A stretch of 64,000 nt of DNA. It comes from Ciona intestinalis. Its lineage: Eukaryota; Chordata; Ascidiacea; Phlebobranchia; Cionidae. Numbering within the stretch: the first letter of the stretch is position 1; each line of letters begins with the position of its first letter. The stretch lies in NCBI RefSeq assembly GCF_000224145.3, contig NC_020172.2, forward strand, positions 191,001 to 255,000, in the 5' to 3' direction. The position numbers were made by a program, and so were the translations under genes. Under the pieces are notes generated by a model. That model searched no databases. It was not told the origin of the DNA and saw nothing but the letters and a program-made list of their open reading frames with translations. This document shows positions 36,501 through 49,700 of this stretch, piece after piece.

Positions 36501-37289
36501 CAAAGCGTGCGCTCTTAAACCGACGGTCACACCCGGTAGTCAAACGTAACTTAAAACCATTTACCGAAAGTTGGTTTGTTAAACTCGTATGGTCATTTAG
36601 CGTCTATTAGAAGTGGACGCGTGGCGTTTCTGGTCGAAGAAAATGAAATACCTGCAACCGTTTGCAACCCGTAGTATTTTTAGAGCCCCGTGTCATGGTC
36701 ACTCGAAGATAAACAGGTTTCATCTGTTCAAGTTTTATGGTAAATTTGTAAAAGAATCGTTTGTTGTTTATACCGGCATATTTAACCTTTTACATTTACT
36801 GCATCCAGATCTTTATCGAGTAAGATAAGTAACGGGTTCATTTTGGCGCAACCTGGAACTTCGTTTATTCGGGATTGGTTGGAACAATATCGTAATTATG
36901 AGGAGGGTGGGAAACCTTATGCTTACTGGGGGGTTAACATCCCGATGCAGTTGTATGTGAGCAGAAGAGGTGCTCATCTGGAGGACACGAATATAAACAG
37001 ACCGAATCCCTGGGCGGATGGTTTTGATTCAACATCCACAGCTCATTATGACATCACTGATAACTTTGTTCTTCATTTGCATCCGGATGGATTTGTGGGA
37101 GGTGAATGGGATGTTGGGATCACGGAGTGGGATGAGTGGAGGTTGCGGAGGTTGGACTCCGTGTATGGGAGCGCAGCGAGAATCGCGATGTTCGGATCTC
37201 AGCAGCTCGTCTTCTTTCCAGGTGAAGAAACTTTTGGAATGTCACCAAAACAGAGAGTTCGGTCTTTTCCAAGCATAGATGGGGAGTAA
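33531..37289 (+). CDS. DXD-motif glycosyltransferase (GT32-like), type II membrane protein
   Basis: Five exons join in phase to 388 residues: 33531-33680, 33749-34052, 35587-35702, 35975-36111 and 36830-37289. Residues 1-50 hold a basic start and a membrane anchor (ILRAATIFCFCKMIILCF), which suggests a Golgi enzyme. The catalytic region opens with VPNEVHFIWFGE, typical of the 'sugar-binding region containing DXD' family. It then has NVIFIHHNVH, KEPTTIFGH, SDVARLRILLERGGIYADLD (the DLD metal and nucleotide-sugar site), NGFILAQPGTSFIRDWLEQY, and Trp-rich sequence to the stop. The family transfers sugars from nucleotide sugars, but donor and acceptor cannot be read here. Introns contain at least four MITEs and a SINE. 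Ascidian-type SDVARL spacing supports the chosen acceptors. It converges on FMNL with 487 bp between stops. Confidence 0.88.
34148..34400 (+). mobile_element. MITE copy (type C) in a glycosyltransferase intron
   Basis: It begins tagtacaatgggggaagatgg and contains cacgaattagtactatcattcc and cgaggagttatttagcgatcc. It is nearly identical to copies at 53225-53490 and 53510-53780, so these copies are relatively young. Confidence 0.8.
34697..35002 (-). mobile_element. MITE copy (type B, short form) in a glycosyltransferase intron
   Basis: The ends are gtgggagaagatgggac and gtcccatcttcccccaccc. The interior (gtagttaacctaccgagttt, gaccccctgcctatt-like sequence) is the reverse of 54880-55100, so it is a shortened type B element. 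Confidence 0.75.
35010..35315 (+). repeat. tRNA-derived SINE, near full length
   Basis: An A-box-like tggctatagcgcgcctg (about 35026) is followed 30-40 bases later by a B-box-like aaggctcgacgct. Then come cttgggcaagacacttaacg, ccaacccagtggtcacaaat, catggtaactcgtaagc and acccgtgtgataacg. The A-B box spacing is that of a tRNA promoter. This is the most complete of three copies in the window. Confidence 0.8.
35742..35932. mobile_element. MITE copy (type A), intact ends, in a glycosyltransferase intron
   Basis: About 190 bp runs from tagtagggtgggaaaagacgg to gtgtcccatcttctcccgtac followed by TA. The inverted ends share roughly twenty positions. The inner blocks cccgatcgtgggttaaac and tacggttttgtaattc serve here as a type A reference. 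Confidence 0.8.
36400..36692 (+). mobile_element. Copy of the MITE at 50330-50555, in a glycosyltransferase intron
   Basis: The sequences ggtttgttaaactcgtatgg, tcatttagcgtctattag and gtttgcaacccgtagtattt are the reverse of the 50330-50555 element. A further right-end fragment (ctgcaacccgttttatgagg) lies at about 36173. Confidence 0.65.
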
Positions 37290-37776
37290 TAGTGGCATAG
37301 AAGGTTATTGCTGCCATAGAAACATTTTATTTTCACCACAACGTAAAAAGTGCCGTTTATACTGCAAGAAATTTCAATAATAGCCATACTCGAAACTATT
37401 GGATAGCAGCGTAATACATTATGACGAACAAAGGGCATAGATGCAAATAAATCCCCAACAGTTACAGAACAAGCTGCATCGTGACGTCATAAGGCACGGA
37501 TATGGCTGAATAAGATATACTGTACAAAACAATTGCAATAGGCATCATATGTAACTTGGGAGTCCTGGTGCAAAAAAGACTGTTTGAAAAAAGCAATATT
37601 TAAATAAACAACAATTACTCTGTATCATGTGTAAACAACACTGTGCATAACATAACACTCAATAAACACTTAAAGTAAAAAAGTCGCACCGTTGGTGTAA
37701 AATGTGAAACAATTATAGTTTTGTTACGTCATAGGAGTGAATTGATATGAAACAATGATTAATAATACTAGGAATG

Positions 37777-40700
37777 TTATAGCATCGTTGACATTTGCGG
37801 CGTTCTTGTCACTTCAGGACGTGTCTTCTTACGGAAACTACGTAACACTGTGTCTTCCCGACGGTACGGCTCTGATTTAATATCTGAGAAGAAACAACTT
37901 TTTAATAATCGCTCTCAATCCTACATGAAGATTAATAATTTTAATCAACATGCAAAACCAAACAAATGAGCACACCATCACCTAGCTACAAGATAGTGTT
38001 GTGTTTTTTTTATACAACTATAACACTTACAGTTAATATTTGCTTCAATTGCTCCGTCTTTACTTTCAACAGCTCTTCTCTCTTTACGTTGTTTCTGTCG
38101 GAGTTCTCCAATCAATTTCTGCTCCCCTGTCATCACTTCTTCCTTCATTTTCCTCCGAGATTCTTTCTCTTCCATTCTCTCAACTGCTCGTCTCTGCTTT
38201 TCTGCTCTCTTCTCCTGAAACATTAACAAAAACATTATGACATCATAACACTGGTCACTCCACAATGTTATGAACCATCGGATAGTATAAATGTCCAACC
38301 ACAAGTATGACAATCAAACATACAAAGTCGATATTATGCTCCTGTAGAGAAAGTAGAGGCGTTGACAGTGGCGTATATAATAAGCTCTGTACCTGCAAAC
38401 TTTATTTTTGTTGTCACAAACAAAACTTTTATTTGCTTTAGACATTTTATAACAAAACATAACCTGTGCAACACTCACTTTAACATTTACCTAAATCGAC
38501 TAAAATTAACATTTACAGTCGATACGGCAAACATTGGTGAACTTTATATGTGGAAGTGCAAAGTCAACGTTTTTAAGCTTTTGAAGAAAGTAGGAATATG
38601 CATCAATAGAGATTTTTATATTTTAGAGCCCTGCTCTCTTGTTTATCAACACATGGGAAATCAAAGACCATATGTTTAGCATTGGTGTACTGTTTTATAC
38701 ACATCATGCACATTTACTACCACTGGGTTGGAGCAATTATTATTAATTATATTGCCTATTAAGTATGACACACACACACACACACAATGGCAGCACTACG
38801 GCTGCTTTAGGTAACGTAGTGAGTGCTCTTAACAACTCATGTGATAAGGAAAACATTGGTTTAAATATAAGTTTGTTGCCACTACATAAACTCACGTCAT
38901 CAATCTTCCATTGTTCAATATCTTTCTCCGCTTTCTGGTAAGCTTTAATGAATCGATCCACCATCGGGAAGAAATTCTCAGGTGGCATCGATTTAGGGGA
39001 TTCACCAAAGTATTCAACCACATCTTTGTAAGCTTCTTGTGCAGTTTGTGCATCTTGGAGGATCTGAAGAGAAAATACACATTAAGCACATAATGCACAA
39101 GGTTACCACAGGTCATGGTTGACAAATGTACATTGCAGGTACTTGATTGATGCAAAACAGGGGTGCTGCAGAAATACTTTTAAAACACATTTTGATTAAA
39201 ACAGCATTGGACTAGTTTTCTTCGGGTTAAACTTGTGTGAACTGGGTTAAAAATCATAGCAACTCTGCCACCCTGCCAACCTATGTTGGCATGGTTTCCA
39301 GGAATACCTTCTGAGCTTTATCTTGTTGATTCGTCACAAATTCTTGCAACACGGGATGATGGTGAGTTTCAAGCTCATCTTGTGTGAGATTCATCCCACG
39401 TCGGATACTCCCAACATCAGACAAGATGTTCTCAAATGAAACTAAAATCAATAAATCTCCGTTGTACAATGATACAATTTCATCAATCAAAGATCTTTAC
39501 ATATCTTCACATGTTAAAACAATTTTAGGAATAAATACGAAGCATTCATTTAACACGACCTTAAGGGAGATACAGCATATGGGGTGCATCCATACATATA
39601 AATATAAGCATGCTGGGGCTAATGGGCTAAACTTAACCTAAATTCCATGTCCTCCAACATGGGACTCAACCATACAAAATGGTTAAAAATTCTGTTTACC
39701 TTTGCTTGCTCTATCCACATAACGTAACTCATGATAGAATGTCTTTACATCAGGATAATAAACATCAATAACATTCACAATATAATGAAGTAATGTTTGT
39801 TTCTTGTCTGTTGACTTTGTGTCAATCAACTGAAATTAAAAACCAATTAAGTTCTCCCGTTCCAGTGTTACAACAGAAATACACTTATTCTGACATTTAG
39901 ACAAACATTTGCTTCTTAAGTTTCATAAACACAATGTATAACATGAAATATAATAGGAACGTTATCCTATTCTTATACCCCCTATTGTTATCATTGCTTT
40001 AAATAACAAAAAAATAAACACGGTCCTCCCTCACTGGCACTGCTTATCAACTTCTCCGCCACCCAAATGTTAGGAAGCAAAATGTTTAGCCAACCAATTT
40101 CCCAATCTTTTACATGAGGAGTTCAAAAGGCTTTTTAAAACAAGAACAGTAGACAACCCAACCCAAATTAAAATAGCAACCCGCATTTCTGTTGTTAAGA
40201 ATCATCAACTTACAGCATCGAGACTTTGTAATTTGAATCCATAAACTGCTCCACGTTTTGCGCTGTTCATGTAGTTTCCAAACGCAAGTATTATCTCCAA
40301 TACTTTCTTGAGCATTCCTGATGATTTGATGGACATGGATGCTGCGATGACCGAAGCTATTTGTGGTGTCAATGAAAGTGCATTATCATTGAAATTTCCA
40401 ATGAATATCATAATGTTGAGTCGCTGTTGCAATCTCTCCACACGACCAAACTATCAACAACAAATAATGATTAATCTTGGAGTAATTGAATAAGTGCAAT
40501 AGATAAATATAAATATTTCAACATTTTGTTTTAATACTTATTTAAACAATATAAATAACAACAACTATTTGTGCCAAAATATGTAACATTTAATTTTGTT
40601 ATTTTAATTATACCGATACTCACAAACCTACATTACAATACTTTTTCAACCTTGGCAAAATAACAAAAATTGTGGCAAAATAGGAACGAAAACAGATATC

Positions 40701-43700
40701 GTGTGTCGGTGCCAATAGAGTTTAAATAAACACCATCCAAATATACAATGTAAACTGTACATACCAGCCACATAAACTTATCCTCAGATGCTAAATCATT
40801 GAACGACTTCCCATGTTTCTCATAATCTTTAAAAGCTTTTAATTCACCATCATTTGGAATAAATCGTGGCAACATTTCAACGTATTCAATCGGGAGAGAT
40901 TTGAGATCGTAACTATACACAGAACGACATATATCATCAGTGCTTAAACCAATCTTTCTCAGTGTGATCGCTGGAACATAAAGAATAAGTTATAACAAAG
41001 GTGAGCACCTTGTTTACTTAAAATTGTTTTTTAATGTTGGACACGCAAGTTTTAGGAGCAAAATAATTAGCACAAATATAAGCTGAGTTGATCTAACTTT
41101 ATATTTCCTATATTTCGCATTAAAATTAAAGGCTTTATATTCCGTACTTGACAATTTTATTCATGATCCTTAGATCCTACAGCTGTTGGATTCACCAAAT
41201 TTGGCATTCAATTTTGGCATCAAAAATCATAAATTCAAAACCATAATCCTATTCCTCGCTGTAGTGTAGGACCTTGCTTATACACAAAAAGAACTTTACT
41301 ATAAACTAACTCTTACCTAAATTTCGAGCTCTGTTGACATCGATTAATGATGTTCCTCGTTTCTGCTGAGCTTCCACGATCTTTTGCATTCTCATACGAT
41401 CGGCCTCCGTATCTTGTGCTCGTGTTTTGAACATCTCTTCAAACTCGTTCATGTTGATCTCGTTGAGCACGGAGTCGTCGTCCAGCTCGTTGAAAATCGT
41501 CCCCGCCACTTGGTTGGGCCGAAGAGCGCTCCAGTTAAGCACAGGGAGGCGATATTTTGGATGATGTCGTTGTTTTGCTTTTAATCCACCAGGGAGATTT
41601 GCTTGGTTGGGAAAACTAGGCATACCTGTGTTTGACAACAAAGTTTATAAAACTTGATAAGGTTGCGGTATTTAAAGATTATGAATTAAATATTTGTACT
41701 TTTCAGAATTTTTTGTACTTTTCAGAATATTTGTACTTTTCAGACAAAAATATATTTTATAACATATTGATAATAATATTTAAATAATAATAATATTTAA
41801 ACGAGCTAACAGCAACGAATATAAACAGATTTTTTTGTTTCTGTTACCTAATGGTGGCGGAGGGGGTGGTGGGGCACCACCCAGTGGTGGTGGAGGTGGA
41901 GGGGGTGGAACACCAGCTAGTGGCGGTGGTGGAGGAGCCGGGATTGATGAAAGAGGAAGAGGAGTGGATGCGGATGGCGGGGGGAGGGATGAGATCACAT
42001 CCTGTGGATGAATATATGGTGATAAATTTTACTATTTCAAGGTATAGCTTAGATGTACCTTGGTTTTGACTTTAACTGTTGGTGTGTCTTCCATGTTAAG
42101 TGCAGCAGATGATGAGATAGGAGGAAGTGCTGCACGAGTTGCTGGTGCTGTATTTTGTTTCGATAAAGTGTGAACTTGGGTCTGTAATGTGAGAGACATA
42201 TTTAAATATTTGTAAACATGTTATTTCTACACCAAACAAACACAGATGATCATTATATGACACTGAAACTGTGTGCACAGAAAATTCAACATTTTGTTAA
42301 TGACGCAAGTGTTACATGCACCACAGATGACCTGGCCATCTTCCCATATTGTGGGAAGTGTTGATTGATTATTGTTCTTCATGTTGGATAAATGGTTGGC
42401 TATATTGGGAAGAATTAGTTGGTTTGATGGCCATTGATTTCCAGGTAGTTGGAGATTAAACCAGCTTGGCTCAGCATTTATCAATTGAGGTTTTTGATTA
42501 ATAATGTCTTGTATTTCTGGATCTAGAGGATTTAAACCGTTCTTCTTTATTTGAGTTGTATACTGTGTGGGGCTTCCTATTGGTGGAAGTTGTGGAAATT
42601 GAAAAACTTTTGCTTCATCATAAGTTGGTATTTGGTGAGATACAATATCATTGGGTGAGGGAGAAGTTTCATGTATTGGTGAGGTTGGGGGGAAGATGGA
42701 GAGACCGTGTAGGAAACTAAACTCTGGGTCGATTGCAAATGAGTTGTCGATGCCCCACAAGTCCGGGTCGTCCAATGTGGGTTCAGGAGGGGATTCCCCA
42801 CTTGAACGCAAATTTTCTTCCACGTTTTGTCGTCTTCCACGAGTTTCCAATTGAAAAGAAGAATCGGAGATAAAACCGTTGCTTCCAATGCTGATGGACG
42901 ATGATGAGGGTTGTCGTGGCAACCATTCATCCATCTCTATATCAGTGATGTTGGAGGAAACAAGATCAAAATCATCGTTTCCATCGTGCCATACACTGAC
43001 GGGCAAATAGAAATCTTTAATCTTTTCATAGATATCTTCATCAAGCTATCCATGAGCAGCGTGTGTAAAAGTTTGAGCGTAAACGAGGGTAAGAAATGCA
43101 CTTGCAGTTTTACAACAGAAGCATTTATAAGAACAGGTTAGTGTCAAGTATTGGTGACATGATATAATTGATGACGGTACAATGACAAATTACCATGAAT
43201 TTATTGTTTAGATTGTCAGTAGTTAATGTATTTTTGTGACAATTTTATTCTTTTGAATGCATCATTTGACATTCTAAAGCATTTGCCACCATTGTTAAAA
43301 TTTGCAGATTATATTTAAAGCCACCGGATATTACTTACATTGGAATCAGTTGGTAGAATATAAACCCCTTTGTTCTTACCCTGCTTATATGAATTAACTA
43401 TTGAACAAACACACCTAATCAACTAAACAACAAAACTCACCTTAAGCGTGGATAACTCAGCAATATTTCCCGATAATTGTTTCTCCAACTGAACAATCTT
43501 TGACATATTTTCATATTCTTGTTCTTGAAACTTTTCATTTAACTAAATAATAAGTTTTGGAATGAACCATATGTGTGCTTGGTTTATCTTATCTGTTTTT
43601 ACTTTTATTTTATTCGAATGATCTACTTTAGCAAATTAATGGGATTTATTAAATTATTTGAAATTACAGATGCTGTTAATATATGTTGAAATATTGTAAA

Positions 43701-46700
43701 CATTGGTTAAAAGTATAAATAAAGCAAGTTGTAACAAAACAACAGTAAATGTTTTAAAAAAACTTCTAGTTCATATATATATAAACAATATTTTAACATC
43801 CATTAGCCATATACATGTATACTAATACCTATTATGTATTTTTAAATATACCAATTAATGAGATTCAACCTATACAAGATTTAACAGATTGTTTGTACAT
43901 GCTATGAAATCAGTTTAATTTCTGGTTCTTACTTAAAAATATAATAAATCCAGCTTTCATGACTAAAACACAGATTTTATAATATCACAAAATAAACAAG
44001 ACACAATAATAATGGTGCAATAATCAGCTTGTGTTCCAGTTTTTTAAGTTAATAATGTGACAACAAGCAAATAAGTAAGCCCGGAATTGACTTTTATCTT
44101 TTTTAATTTATCCGGAGTACCCTGACTTTTTAGAAGTTAGGCGTCTATAACTAGACATATTGAACTATTTAACAACAAACATATCTTACATCAAGTAATT
44201 GTTCCTCTAACTGTTCCACACGTTCTAAGGCTGTTACTTTAACTTCTGAATCTTCAAGCAGAGCAGAAACATCAAACATGTTATCCAAGTATGCTTGTAT
44301 TTGAACTTTCAATACATCACTCTCAGTTGATTTCAAATCCTGCATGAAAATTAAATACAAAGTTGGGAATAAAAGAAAGAATGAACATCACATATTTATC
44401 CTCACAGTTGGTGCAAATTCAGATATTATAACATGGGTGCCCTACTTAATCATGAGTTACCACTTGTAACTGTTTGGGTGACTGTTTGATCTTTTGACAC
44501 CTGGCATAGGCATTTTTTGTTGGTAGCCTTTTCAAAAATTGAACAATTTTATCATCACAATGTATGTTACTAACAGTAATAATCGGTTCTTTAAAATGTG
44601 ATCATATCAACAGGGCAAAATAATTGCTACGCTAAACCAAAAATCAAACAAGGTAATTCGCTGCACGCGCGTTCTAAGGACAAAATATAAATATTAAATA
44701 TTCATATTGCTTATATTCACACTTAAGAATATTTAATATGCATTTTTTAAATAAAACAGATGAGCAGACTTTGAGTAGACTGACCACAGCAATTGTTTTT
44801 TGCCTGTGAATTTCATTGAATGATATGAGACTTGGTAATAAATAAGACTTCACCTTTCCTATGTTATGTAATAACTGCAGTTAATATAATAAAGGTAACT
44901 ATAGAAATTAGATAAAAAACATAATACATGGGCTGAATATTTATCCTTTTTTAATAACCAAAGATACTTGTTTCTTTTAATTTTTCTAACATTTTCAATT
45001 ATGATATTCATGAGTTTGTTATTAAAGACATTTACCTCGAGGTAAGCATCCAAACCAAGCAAAGTAAACTCGTGTTGTAAATGAACACGGAAGTTCATAT
45101 CTTCTACAGAATGAACAACAATGTTGACGAACTGCATACACGACACCTGGAATATTAAGAACAAATCTCTATTGATTACATTATGATGAATAGAATATGG
45201 TAAAATAGTAATTATTAATTCATTTTTGTAAATTTGTACAGTAAATATGTATCTGCCAGCATAGCGTTGGCACATATTGAACGTATAGTGCATTTATAGA
45301 GAACTTTTTCATGGTGTGTATGTCGTATGTGTGTATTTTTTCTAGAATGTACGACTGATATACTTTGTTACCTACCATGAATTCAATATTTTCCGTCTCT
45401 GACTTAAAAAAGAACATGAGTTTAGTAAATCTGAGAGGTTCATCACATATTGCTTTGAAATTATCAAATGCACGAAGTATAATATCATGCCCACCCCGCA
45501 CCAAACAAACAGCAGCAAGAAGTTCCAGCACCAATGACTTTGTTCTGTGACACAATAATGATTATTATTGTATATGTATGTAATGAATGGTTAGGTAAAC
45601 TTACCTTAAGCTTCTGTTGTTTAGACTGAGAGCAATCTCATTAATGCATTGTGGGTGAGCCATCACAAGATTGAAGCCATATTGATAATTCATTATTGCT
45701 CGCAGACAAGTAATGCACACGTGTACATCATCCCTAGGTGGTAATAACATAAATAAAACACAGCTTTTACTAGGTATATTTACAAAGCTTGCAATGCAAA
45801 ACGCACTGTGCACGTGTTGATGTGCATGCTTAATAGGTGAAATGTAATGCAATGGCTCTTAAATAGAGCACCATGATGCTCTGGCAACTTATATATAAAG
45901 TTTTATATCATTTTCTAACTTTGGTTTGAAGACATTAATAAATTTCTACATCACCAGCTGTGAATAATTATTAACATAAAAAATTTAAAGAAAATAGTAA
46001 ATAATGAAGATTTTAACAATTAATACCCAGTTAAAATATTCTCAAATAAACAAGAACAACCCAATGTTAAATGCAGCACACATCGTTTGCTAAAGCAATG
46101 AATTTCAAACTTAATTGATCTATGGCCTGACAGTTGATTGTTGGTTAAAATTTGTGGGACACAACATGTTGTAAAGTTTTTTTTACAATTTAACAACAAT
46201 GGTATAAACGCCATTGTTGAACAACTTGGCTTTTTATTCAATGCAGCACTGAAAGCCAGACAAAGAAACTTTTTTTAACAATCTTTCGCAATGAAAATGT
46301 TGTTAACAAATATAATAAAAGCTTCTGCAGTCATTTTTATTGAAAATCTTAATTGATTTGAAAGTATAAAATGTAGTATTTAATCCTAATTTCATAAACA
46401 ACAAGTTTTTCATTTTCAGTTGCGGATTTTTTGGAAATATTGACATTTGAAATTGTACAAACAGAAACAGTGGGAAAAAATTTAACCGTAAGGAAGTATT
46501 ATGATTTGGAAAACCTAGAAATGTATTGTAGAGAATTGGCATATGTTATTTATAGGATTCTGGTAGCTTTCGTTTGGAATTTTATTTTATGAAAATTCAA
46601 ATGTATGCCACACAAAGTTCTTTTTTTTAAAAATAAAATATAGAAATGCCACTGATTTCCAGGTTTAGCGGAATTTCCAATACCTATCAGGTATCAGCAA

Positions 46701-49700
46701 AGGTGATAGAGGTAGTTGTATTAGGATAAGACTAAGCATTACAACAATCCAGGAAGGAAATAATAAAACTAGTAATAAGTTATCTTATTACATGATGTTT
46801 ACTACGAGGAAAAGTGGCCATGTTTTCAATTTCTAACACAGACTTACTTGAAAACTATAATTTGTGTACAATTTGTTTACTTTGTACTGCGGTGATTAAT
46901 AAACTAATAGTAATAAGTTTGTTGGGACTTTAGTTAATCTATATATTAAATATCCGGTCTTTTAAGAGGTGAATACGCATCACATTCTCACTTTTTACTC
47001 TCTGACCGTGCACAAACACATACCTATATACAATACTGTTTCTATGAACAAGATTTCTGCATGAATAATTCAAGGTTAAAAATATATATCGTTGCAGGCC
47101 CATTAGTAAGCAACATACCACACTGTGTGGTAAAATATTCGTGTGTCCATTAGTTTTTAAAGAGGACAAAACATTAAATAATCAAATGTATTAAATTAAC
47201 CTGTCCATTACTGCTCTAGAATTCTTCAGTGTTCGTCTATTTGGAAGCGTTTGTGATCTTGATATAGTGGAAGTCATAGCAGATGATCCTCGTATGCTGA
47301 GGGTGCTTCCAAGACTACCGAGGTCTCCTGTGCTTCCTATGGACTTGGTGGGAGATGAAGACATTGAAGAGGATGAACCATCGTATCTGAAATGAAAACA
47401 ATTTCAAAGATATATTTATACAATGTATAAAATTTAAAATAAACTATTGCTGCCATATTGGGATCAAAGTGACCAGGAAAGGTTGTTAAAATTTTAGAGC
47501 AAAAAGTAAAAACTTCCAAGACAGTAGTTTAAGGAAATAAACATTCCAAACAAATTGGAGCATTAGTTGAACTTACATGATCGCATATTGTGCAAATGCA
47601 AGATAATTAACAAGAACATCAAGTCCACGATTCTCTTCATTTAGGAACTCACGAACCCATCTGTGTAATGAACAAAATATTTATCAGTTGCCTTTAGAGG
47701 TTTCCAGGTCATTATATACTACTATCAAAAGTTAGTAACCTAAAGTAGGGCTTCTTAAATTGTGTGTCACAGCTTGCAAAAAAAGAGTTAAGATATTCAT
47801 TAAAACTTTCACAAATTAACATTAAATAGACCAAAATGAATATTTTTTTTTTGGAACAGAAACTAAGAACCAGAAGGTCATATTACCCGATATGATTTGT
47901 TCGAAGGGAAATTTCAAGGTCACGTAAAGTTCGTGTGGAATTATTTACTCTTTTGCGGAATCTTTTTCTTCTCAATGCTGGGTCGAGGTAACTTTGAACA
48001 GTTTGTATGTAAAATGAAGGTGGATGCTTCACTTCAACTTTATCCTGAACGAAGATTGGTATATTTATTCACTGATAACTGAAACTAATTTTTACATAAA
48101 AGTTGATAAAACACAACAGTTTTTGCATTTAAACAAATTTTCAATTTCAAATTTATAATAATAGATTAATATAATACTTGAAAGTTGTAAGTATATATGT
48201 AACTCACCTGGAACAAAGACTTAAATGACAAATGAATAACTTTCTCAATTGTATTCAATACTCCTTGGAGTGTCATTTTACAAGATCATAAACTAACAGT
48301 AACGTAATGACTATAAATTTTGTCTTGACAAGTTGTCAAACAATATATCTTTGATAATCTATTTAAGAAACTATAAACTATCACTTGCTGATGAAAAGAA
48401 AGCTGTGTTTATTTACTATATTTGCTCTAATATATGTAGGAGCCTCGTGACATTCCAACTTAAAATACTTCGAACTGTACACCTTGGTAAAGTTCTTACT
48501 TTCAGCTTGACAAAACCCTCTCAACTGCAATTTTTGTTGAACCAACACACATCTGGTAAACCTTCCGCACTGCATATGAATGACAGAAGCTGTGAGAAGT
48601 GTCTGGTAACAAACCAGCATAACATCATAAATATTAAATTAGACACAACTGTTTTCTACATTATTTATAAGCCTGATTGGCTTTACAAAGCTTTCTGAAA
48701 GATGGTAAAATCAGTAAATCAACTAACAGCTGCAGGTATTGCTTTCAAGTTAAACTTCAGTTTATTGAAAGTAGTGAACTGTAGAACAACAAAGTATATA
48801 TCACACAAAATGATTGCTTCAGTACAACTTGTCACTTTAAACTAACTGTATCTTGAGATGCAACTGGAAATGAGTCAAGAATGTAATATAAAGAAAGTGA
48901 TTAGATACGACAGACTCAGGACTTATAAAGAATGAACTGAGAAGCTTTTGGTGTAACTTAATGCAACTTAGATGATTGTCAAATAGTCACCCAATGAACT
49001 TATATTATGTTTAGAAATTATATAGGATATAATATTACCAGGTAGCCTACCTGGTCACAAATCAGTTCCCACTTCTTTTTGTTGTCATATTTGGTCAGCG
49101 CTTTTGCTTTATCGGGTGGTAAGTTCATAGAAAGCTACAGAAATAGATATGTTGTTATTATTAGTACATTGTATTGTATTACCAATAATAATCAAAAGCA
49201 TAGTAACAATTATTTTAAAAACATAAATAAAATATTTGTGGACGTTTAGTTTCAAAACAAACAGTTGCATTCCTGCTTGTATTTCATCATATATATATAA
49301 TTTACATCATCAATTACCATCAAACTTTCCTGTTTAAAAATCGTTAACAATTACATTAATTAACTAAGTCCCGAATCATCTACCCACACATACCATGCAT
49401 GTTTATCGAAATAGATGTACAAAGTAATAGGTAGAACATTAAATCAAGTAACCGTATAACGACTCATATTCAGAAATTGTTTTCAGTTCTAAAATAATTT
49501 TTAAATACATATAAAACTTAATATTTTCCTATTTCCAACTATTTTCCAACTTGCAGAGCAGAGCAATGCACTATGCACACAATGTATTTATATTTGTTAG
49601 ATTCACGATTAATCATAAGGGAATTCGTTCTGATTTTATTAGAATAATTACCAATTAAAAATCTACTAACAATAGTTGTTTTACCCTTATGTTTTAGTTT

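Noticed and set aside
41851-42069. 72-codon plus frame rich in Val/Glu/Gly
   Set aside because: It is the reverse reading of the FMNL polyproline FH1 exon.
48207-48275. Candidate FMNL exon with a GTGAG donor
   Set aside because: The neighbouring exons (49050-49130 and 47887-48042) already join into continuous FMNL homology, leaving no place for this peptide.
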